6,865 nucleotides of DNA from Flavobacteriales bacterium (GTDB lineage: Bacteria > Bacteroidota > Bacteroidia > Flavobacteriales_D > Crocinitomicaceae): contig CANHJY010000105.1 of the NCBI GenBank assembly GCA_947461185.1, forward strand, positions 1 to 6,865, written 5' to 3'. Shown piece after piece: positions 1 through 4,410 of the stretch. Each line of letters starts with the position of its first letter. The first letter of the stretch is position 1. The translations under genes were made by a program, and so were the position numbers. Under the pieces are notes generated by a model. That model ran no database searches, was not told the DNA's origin, and was given only the letters and a program-made list of their open reading frames with translations.

Positions 1-14
1 AAGTGTGAAAAAAT

Positions 15-22
15 CAAAATTA
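15..22 (-). promoter_or_regulatory. Possible -7 promoter element for a gene beyond the left edge
   Basis: Read on the minus strand this is TAATTTTG, an exact match to the Bacteroidota -7 consensus TAnnTTTG. It lies directly after the ruvX stop codon and points toward whatever minus-strand gene follows outside the window. No TTG (-33 element) is seen at a suitable distance upstream on that strand, and an 8-mer with six fixed bases occurs by chance every couple of kilobases in AT-rich DNA. This is therefore only a weak candidate. Confidence 0.2.
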
Positions 23-442
23 CTAATAACCATTTCTTGTCATGTAGGATTGTAAGATGATTGCTGCACTTATTTTATCTAAATTTTCTTTCGAATGTTT
101 TTGTTTTCTGCTTGCACCTCCAAAATAAAGTGTTTGAGCTGCTATTGAAGAAGTAAAACGTTCATCGTACAACTCCATTTTGACATTTGGAAATACAGAA
201 ATTAGGTTTTCGATTAGTAATTGGATGTTTTGTGAGATCGGCATATCTGTATTGTTCAAACGTTTTGGGTTGCCAATTACAATAGTTCCAATATTATTCG
301 GTGCAATCAATGTGTGCAATTTGGAAATTAATTTATCCGATTCAACTGTTTCAAGCGGACTTGCAATGATGTTGTTTTCATCAGAAATTGCCAATCCACA
401 GCGTTTTAAACCAAAATCGATAGCTATTATCCTACTTTGCAT
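23..442 (-). CDS. ruvX: RuvX/YqgF family putative Holliday junction resolvase / pre-16S rRNA nuclease
   Basis: This 139-residue protein has the usual length and layout of the YqgF (RuvX) family, which adopts an RNase H-like fold. Visible motifs are the N-terminal strand IIAIDFGLKRCGLAIS with acidic D9, the IVIGNP strand near residues 54-59, the DERFTS motif at 93-98, and the C-terminal LDKISAAIILQSYM segment with D122. D9, E94 and D122 are the likely metal-binding acidic residues. Family members are linked to processing of the 5' end of 16S rRNA and, by fold, to Holliday junction resolution; which role applies here cannot be read from sequence. The ATG at 442 places the first beta strand at residue 5, as expected. 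The gene is divergent from dapD, and a -7-like element ends only four bases before the ATG, so the message may be leaderless. It is complete, with a TAG stop at 23-25. Confidence 0.93.
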   Translation of the reverse strand: MQSRIIAIDFGLKRCGLAISDENNIIASPLETVESDKLISKLHTLIAPNNIGTIVIGNPKRLNNTDMPISQNIQLLIENLISVFPNVKMELYDERFTSSIAAQTLYFGGASRKQKHSKENLDKISAAIILQSYMTRNGY

Positions 443-446
443 ATAG

Positions 447-454
447 CAAATATA
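447..454 (-). promoter_or_regulatory. Candidate -7 promoter element for ruvX
   Basis: On the minus strand this reads TATATTTG, an exact TAnnTTTG match. Its last base is four bases before the ruvX ATG, so initiation at the usual distance would fall on or next to the start codon. No TTG at -33 spacing is found: the nearest on this strand is at 495-497, about 40 bases upstream. Confidence 0.35.
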
Positions 455-456
455 GG

Positions 457-490
457 TTGCTTTTTTTATTTATCTTATTGATTAATTTTG
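457..490 (+). promoter_or_regulatory. Candidate dapD promoter (TTG / TAATTTTG)
   Basis: TAATTTTG at 483-490 is an exact match to the Bacteroidota -7 consensus TAnnTTTG. A TTG at 457-459 lies 23 bases upstream, at the long end of the spacing accepted for the -33 element. The -7 element ends 16 bases before the dapD ATG, which leaves a leader of roughly ten bases. Location, orientation and motif agree, but this is motif reading only. Confidence 0.45.
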
Positions 491-506
491 CGCTCAAAAT
501 CTGAAT

Positions 507-1316
507 ATGATATCTATAATTGAAGCAGCTTGGAATAATAGGGAACTTTTACAAGACAATCAGACGCATGATACCATTGCTCATATAATTGAGGAATTGG
601 ATAAGGGGCGATTGAGGGTTGCTGAACCAAGTGAAAATGGAGAATGGGTCGTTAATGAATGGATTAAAAAGGCAGTTATTCTCTATTTTCCTATCCGAAA
701 TATGGAAACTATTGAGGTAGGTCCATTCGAATTTCATGATAAAATGGCTTTGAAAACTGGTTATAAAGAATTGGGAATTCGGGTTGTTCCGCCTGCCGTA
801 TCGAGATATGGAGCATATATTGCCCCTTCAGTAATATTGATGCCTTCGTATGTTAATATCGGAGCTTTTGTAGATTCAGGAACAATGGTCGATACATGGG
901 CAACCGTAGGTTCTTGTGCACAAATTGGAAAAGATGTTCATTTAAGTGGGGGAGTAGGCATAGGTGGTGTTTTGGAGCCTGTTCAAGCAGCTCCTGTAAT
1001 AATTGAAGACGGTGCCTTTATCGGTTCAAGATGTATTGTTGTTGAAGGTGTTAGGGTTGGGAAAGAAGCTGTTCTTGGTGCTAATGTGGTTTTGACAAAG
1101 TCTACAAAAATTATTGATGTCACCGGAGATAGTCCTGTTGAACATATTGGATTTGTACCTGAGAGAAGTGTTGTTATTCCAGGTTCCTATACTAAAGAAT
1201 TTCCTGCAGGAAACTATCAAGTTCCTTGTGCGCTTATTATTGGTAAACGTAAAGCTTCTACAGATTTAAAGACATCTTTGAATGATGCCTTGAGGGAACA
1301 TCAAGTTGCAGTTTGA
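507..1316 (+). CDS. dapD: 2,3,4,5-tetrahydropyridine-2,6-dicarboxylate N-succinyltransferase
   Basis: DapD transfers a succinyl group from succinyl-CoA to tetrahydrodipicolinate in the succinylase branch of diaminopimelate/lysine synthesis, in the cytoplasm, and family members are trimers. The 269-residue length is normal. Residues 1-95 form the N-terminal domain (IIEAAWNNRELL, then NEWIKKAVILYF near 50-61). From about residue 100 to 230 the protein is a left-handed parallel beta helix built of hexapeptide repeats. It includes the family signature running from VDTWATVGSCAQIG (128-141) through HLSGGVGIGGVLEP (145-158), and DGAFIGSRCIVVEGV follows. The C-terminal part has the PCALIIGKRK segment (240-249). 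The ATG at 507 gives the standard N-terminus. There is no Shine-Dalgarno sequence, as is common in this phylum. It is transcribed away from ruvX and appears monocistronic, because the next gene starts after a 60-bp gap with regulatory-looking repeats. Confidence 0.97.
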   Translation: MISIIEAAWNNRELLQDNQTHDTIAHIIEELDKGRLRVAEPSENGEWVVNEWIKKAVILYFPIRNMETIEVGPFEFHDKMALKTGYKELGIRVVPPAVSRYGAYIAPSVILMPSYVNIGAFVDSGTMVDTWATVGSCAQIGKDVHLSGGVGIGGVLEPVQAAPVIIEDGAFIGSRCIVVEGVRVGKEAVLGANVVLTKSTKIIDVTGDSPVEHIGFVPERSVVIPGSYTKEFPAGNYQVPCALIIGKRKASTDLKTSLNDALREHQVAV

Positions 1317-1350
1317 TACCCTAAAAAAAGTTAAATTAATTTTTCTACAC

Positions 1351-1389
1351 TTGTTTTAAACATTTGTTTAATATAGTTGTTTAAATTTG
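1351..1389 (+). promoter_or_regulatory. Repeat/palindrome cluster, candidate operator of the efflux operon
   Basis: Three head-to-tail 13-base units start with TTGTTT at 1351, 1364 and 1377: TTGTTTTAAACAT, TTGTTTAATATAG and TTGTTTAAATTTG. Overlaid on them are two inverted repeats: TGTTT-T-AAACA at 1352-1362, and TAAACA-TT-TGTTTA at 1357-1370 (six-base arms). TetR-family dimers bind inverted repeats near their own promoters, so this is the natural place to look for the operator of the adjacent regulator gene. The third unit overlaps the annotated start of that gene. Because the DNA is AT-rich some of the symmetry could be chance, but the exact 13-base spacing makes this less likely. Confidence 0.4.
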
Positions 1390-2024
1390 CGGCGCGAAAA
1401 ATATTGGGTTTGACTAAAGACACGACAACAGAAAAGAAAATCAAGGAAGCAGCAAAAGCTGTTTTTTATTCCAAAGGATTTGAAGGTTGTTCTTCCAGAG
1501 AAATAGCACAAGCAGCTGGTTTAAATGTTGCCTTAGTTAATTATTACTTTAGGTCTAAAAACAAACTTTTTCAGGAAATATTTAGCGAAGCGCTAGATGA
1601 ATTTGTTGGATCGATGGTTCAAATATTTCAAACGGAATTAAGCTTAATCGAAAAACTGACCATTTTTATTGAAAAAGAATTTGATTTTTTAGCTAGGCAT
1701 CCGGAATTACCGAATTTTATTATCAACGAGACGAACAGGGACGAGAATTGTGCTATTGATGAAAGTAAATATTTCAACAAGGTTCAGGAAACAGGTGTTT
1801 TCGAACAAATGAAGCTAGCTCAAAGCAAAGGTGAGATGATAGAAATAGATATTGCAAGTGTAATTCTATTAATCTTATCCAATTGTCAATATCCTGTTAT
1901 GTCTAAGAATTTTATGCAATCCATTATGCCTATTCCGAATGAACAATATGCATTGCTATTGCAGTCTCATAAGGCACATGTTATAGAAATGTTGGTAAAT
2001 TATTTATTTAAAACTAAAATATAG
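1377..2024 (+). CDS. TetR/AcrR family transcriptional regulator, likely repressor of the efflux operon
   Basis: The protein has up to 215 residues. An N-terminal TetR DNA-binding domain covers about residues 18-65: helix 1 KIKEAAKAVFYSKGFEG, then the helix-turn-helix SSREIAQAAGLNVALVNYYF at 39-58, then KNKLFQEIF. The remainder is a helical ligand/dimer domain, too variable to predict an inducer. The start is uncertain. A TAG stop lies directly upstream (1374-1376) and there is no ATG in frame before residue 80, so a TTG must be used: 1377 (taken here), 1404 or 1410. The 1410 start would leave ten residues before helix 1, more typical for the family. The gene stands 3 bp ahead of tolC, so it is probably co-transcribed with the pump genes. 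Repeats around 1351-1389 suggest autoregulation. The repressor role is inferred from family and position. Confidence 0.9.
   Translation: MFKFAARKILGLTKDTTTEKKIKEAAKAVFYSKGFEGCSSREIAQAAGLNVALVNYYFRSKNKLFQEIFSEALDEFVGSMVQIFQTELSLIEKLTIFIEKEFDFLARHPELPNFIINETNRDENCAIDESKYFNKVQETGVFEQMKLAQSKGEMIEIDIASVILLILSNCQYPVMSKNFMQSIMPIPNEQYALLLQSHKAHVIEMLVNYLFKTKI
1382..1389 (+). promoter_or_regulatory. Possible -7 element for the regulator-efflux operon
   Basis: TAAATTTG matches TAnnTTTG exactly. If used, transcription would begin near 1393-1397, which would exclude the TTG at 1377 and favour TTG 1404 or 1410 as the regulator start. The TTG triplets upstream lie 15 and 28 bases away, neither at ideal -33 spacing, so support is modest. 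Confidence 0.25.
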
Positions 2025-2027
2025 ATT

Positions 2028-3332
2028 ATGCAGCAATTAATTTTTGTGATTCTTGTTTCATTTGCTGTCACGCGAAACCATGCAAATGCTCAAGAACTTG
2101 ATTTAGCCTCTTGTTTGAAGATGGCTGATACAGCTAATTTAAGTCTGAAAAATTCTTCACTTGATATAGGAATCAATGAAGAACAACGTAAAGTTTATCT
2201 AACAGGGCGCTATCCCAAGTTGATTTATTCTGGTGACTATAAGTATAATGCGATTATTCCAGGTCAGGTTGTCCCTGCAGCGTTTTTCGGCGGAACTCCA
2301 GGCACATTCTCAACGGTTCAATTTGGTGTCCCTTTTAATTTAAGTAACACGCTACAACTGAATCAGATTTTATATAATCCGCAACTGAACTATGGCTTAA
2401 CTGCCTTAAGAATTAATGATGAAATTGTCAGAATTCAAGATCAAATGGCAACTTTGGACGTGAAGCAACAAGTTGCAGCAACGTTTTTTAATTTGCAGGG
2501 CTTGTATAAACAAGTGTCTTTCATTGATAGCAATATTATAAATCTTGATGGATTAATTGCCAATATGCAAGCTTTGGTGAAACAGCAAATTATGATTCAA
2601 AACGAAGTGGACAAATTGGTTCTAAGTAAATTGACACTTCAGGAAACAAGAAATACCTTAACAACAAACATTCTTCAGCTTGAGGATTATCTAAAATTAT
2701 TGATCGGCTTACCTTTCGATGCGGAAATTCAATTGGTTCAGGATGCAATTGTGGAAAAAACGATTTTAGTAGACACTTCAGAAATTTATTATCCCGAAAT
2801 AGCATTATTGGAGGCGCAACAGCGAATGAATGTAGAGGAAAAGAAAGGAACTAAAATGAGTTATCTACCTAATCTTTCCTTTTATGCGGCTTACAATTAC
2901 AATTACAATATGAAACCAGCTGATGACTTCAGAGTTGGAATAGAGGGTGCGTTTTTAGGATTAAGATTGGATTGGACACTTTTTGATGGTTTAGAAAAAC
3001 ATTACCAATTAAAAGTAAATGCACTCAATGCTGTAAAAATTCAAAATCAGAAAGATTATATTTCTCAACAGCTAGAATTGAGAACAAGAAATGCCAAAAG
3101 GCAAATTGAATTGAATACCAACGCACTTAACCTTTCAAAAGAAAAGTTAGCGTTAGCGCAAAGCATTTATAACCTAACAGCATTGAAATTAAAGCAAGGT
3201 TTAATTGGATCAAATGATTTAATCCTTGCAGATAATGGTTTACAAGAGGCCCAAGCTAATCTCGTTTCTTCCTATTTGTTGCTAAGACAAGCGGAGTTGG
3301 AATATATCAGATCAATCGGTGAATTAAAATAG
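2028..3332 (+). CDS. TolC family outer-membrane efflux channel protein
   Basis: This 434-residue protein is the outer-membrane component of a tripartite pump; the family forms trimeric channel-tunnels across outer membrane and periplasm. A signal peptide is visible: hydrophobic residues 4-14 with likely cleavage after A21 (ANA before QE). The n-region (MQQ) carries no Lys or Arg, which is unusual. Two outer-membrane efflux repeats follow. The first begins at ELDLASCLKMADTANLSLKN. The second begins near YYPEIALLEAQQRM (about 250-265) and includes SYLPNLSFYAAYNYN, the hallmark LDWTLFDGLEK, and long coiled helices ending in LRQAELEYIRSIGELK. LKLLIGLPFDAEI closes the first helical hairpin. There is no lipobox Cys, so it is not the lipoprotein OprM type. 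The ATG lies 3 bp after the regulator stop and in the same frame as it. The adaptor gene follows 20 bp downstream. Confidence 0.94.
   Translation: MQQLIFVILVSFAVTRNHANAQELDLASCLKMADTANLSLKNSSLDIGINEEQRKVYLTGRYPKLIYSGDYKYNAIIPGQVVPAAFFGGTPGTFSTVQFGVPFNLSNTLQLNQILYNPQLNYGLTALRINDEIVRIQDQMATLDVKQQVAATFFNLQGLYKQVSFIDSNIINLDGLIANMQALVKQQIMIQNEVDKLVLSKLTLQETRNTLTTNILQLEDYLKLLIGLPFDAEIQLVQDAIVEKTILVDTSEIYYPEIALLEAQQRMNVEEKKGTKMSYLPNLSFYAAYNYNYNMKPADDFRVGIEGAFLGLRLDWTLFDGLEKHYQLKVNALNAVKIQNQKDYISQQLELRTRNAKRQIELNTNALNLSKEKLALAQSIYNLTALKLKQGLIGSNDLILADNGLQEAQANLVSSYLLLRQAELEYIRSIGELK
2892..2909 (+). repeat. Three tandem copies of hexamer TACAAT inside the tolC-like gene
   Basis: The hexamer TACAAT is repeated three times without error and encodes Tyr-Asn three times (residues 289-294). 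It falls in the segment after YLPNLSFYAA that should form part of an outer-membrane beta strand, where alternating aromatic and polar residues fit a barrel. Copy-number change would keep the reading frame. Confidence 0.85.
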
Positions 3333-3352
3333 AATAAAAAACAAATCAAAAA

Positions 3353-4402
3353 ATGAAAAGAATCCTCATTATTTCTGCGATTTCAATTGGATTAATCGCA
3401 TTAATCGTCGTTAAATTAATGTCTAACAAAGAACAGGTTGCAGGTAAAATATATATACATGATACCACCGCCCCAATTTTAGTTGAGGATACCGTTCCAG
3501 CAATGCACAGTTTTGACAATGCATTGACTTTTATGGGAACGTTTGAACCAATTAGACAAAACTCAATTGGATCTGATGCCAGCGGTAAGATTCTTCAAAT
3601 GTTAGTTAAAGAAGGTGACTATGTAACTTCTGGTCAAGTTTTAGCGAAAGTCGATAATGAGTACCTTTTATTGCAACTTCAAAATTTGGAAGTAACCATC
3701 AAAGGTCAAAAGAAAGATGATGAGCGATTTACTTCACTTTCTGCAAGTCAGGCAATTCCTGAAGTTCAGGCAGAAAAAAACAAGTTGGCTTTAGCATCCT
3801 TGGAAATTCAAAAGAAACAGTTGCAAAAACAAATCAATAGCGCAACAATAAAAGCTCCATTTTCTGGTGTAATTACCAAGAAGTTTATCGATTTAGGTTC
3901 AGTAGTTGGTCCAGGAATACCACTTTTTGAAATTACAGATGTTTCCAGTTTGAAACTCACTGTATATGTTCCTGAGGCTGAAATCATGAAGTTTGGTAAA
4001 AGTCAAAAAGTGAATGTAAAAGCAGATATTTATGCTGACAAAAATTTTGACGGCACAATAACCAATATCGCAGTACAAGCGGATAAATCACACAATTTTG
4101 CTGTTCAAGTAACGGTTAGCAATCCGAATAAGGAATTAATGGCCGGAATGTACGGAAATATGAGTGTTGCCAATCAAACCAGCAAGAATGCACTTTCAAT
4201 TCCTCGTTCTGCATTAATAGGTTCTACCCAAAATCCGCAAGTTTATGTCATTAAAAATGGTAAGGCCATTCTTACTTCTTTTCAAGCAGGAATTTCAGAT
4301 GGCACGCACATCGAGGTTGCGAGTGGTATCGATAAAAATGATAAAATCGTGATTAAAGGTCAAGTGAATTTGCAGAACAAATCGAACGTAAAAATTAAAT
4401 AA
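3353..4402 (+). CDS. RND efflux periplasmic adaptor subunit (HlyD/AcrA-type membrane fusion protein)
   Basis: This 349-residue protein bridges the RND pump and the TolC-like channel in the periplasm. Residues 1-23 form a hydrophobic N-terminal anchor or uncleaved signal (KR, then [13 protein letters not shown] residues) without a lipobox Cys, so it is probably membrane-anchored rather than lipidated as AcrA is. The barrel-sandwich (biotinyl-lipoyl) domain is split: [25 protein letters not shown] at 78-102 in one half, [25 protein letters not shown] at 164-188 in the other. Between them, about 103-162, lies the alpha-helical hairpin that contacts the outer-membrane channel (rich in Gln, Lys and Leu). 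A beta barrel (200-275, including [10 protein letters not shown] and AGMYGNM) and a membrane-proximal domain (from [10 protein letters not shown] to the end) complete it. It is complete, with an A-rich leader and no Shine-Dalgarno. It lies 20 bp after the channel gene and 8 bp before the pump gene. Confidence 0.95.
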   Translation: MKRILIISAISIGLIALIVVKLMSNKEQVAGKIYIHDTTAPILVEDTVPAMHSFDNALTFMGTFEPIRQNSIGSDASGKILQMLVKEGDYVTSGQVLAKVDNEYLLLQLQNLEVTIKGQKKDDERFTSLSASQAIPEVQAEKNKLALASLEIQKKQLQKQINSATIKAPFSGVITKKFIDLGSVVGPGIPLFEITDVSSLKLTVYVPEAEIMKFGKSQKVNVKADIYADKNFDGTITNIAVQADKSHNFAVQVTVSNPNKELMAGMYGNMSVANQTSKNALSIPRSALIGSTQNPQVYVIKNGKAILTSFQAGISDGTHIEVASGIDKNDKIVIKGQVNLQNKSNVKIK

Positions 4403-4410
4403 AAGCAGCA

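Noticed and set aside
256..266. Near-palindrome CAAACGTTTTG inside ruvX as a second operator
   Set aside because: It is imperfect, lies within coding sequence, and does not share the TTGTTTWA spacing of the candidate operator.
180..446. Plus-strand open frame across from ruvX
   Set aside because: It lies antisense to a clear RuvX gene, has no recognisable domain, and is a shadow frame.
549..737. Minus-strand open frame within dapD (another at 1026-1220)
   Set aside because: Both are fully inside a well-supported dapD gene on the opposite strand and show no family features.
1323..1344. A-run followed by T-run after dapD, resembling a terminator
   Set aside because: The only pairing is A/T with a bulged G and almost no loop; there is no GC stem, so a Rho-independent terminator cannot be supported.
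2590..2805. Minus-strand open frame within the TolC-like gene
   Set aside because: It is antisense to strongly family-conserved coding sequence and has no start signal or recognisable protein.
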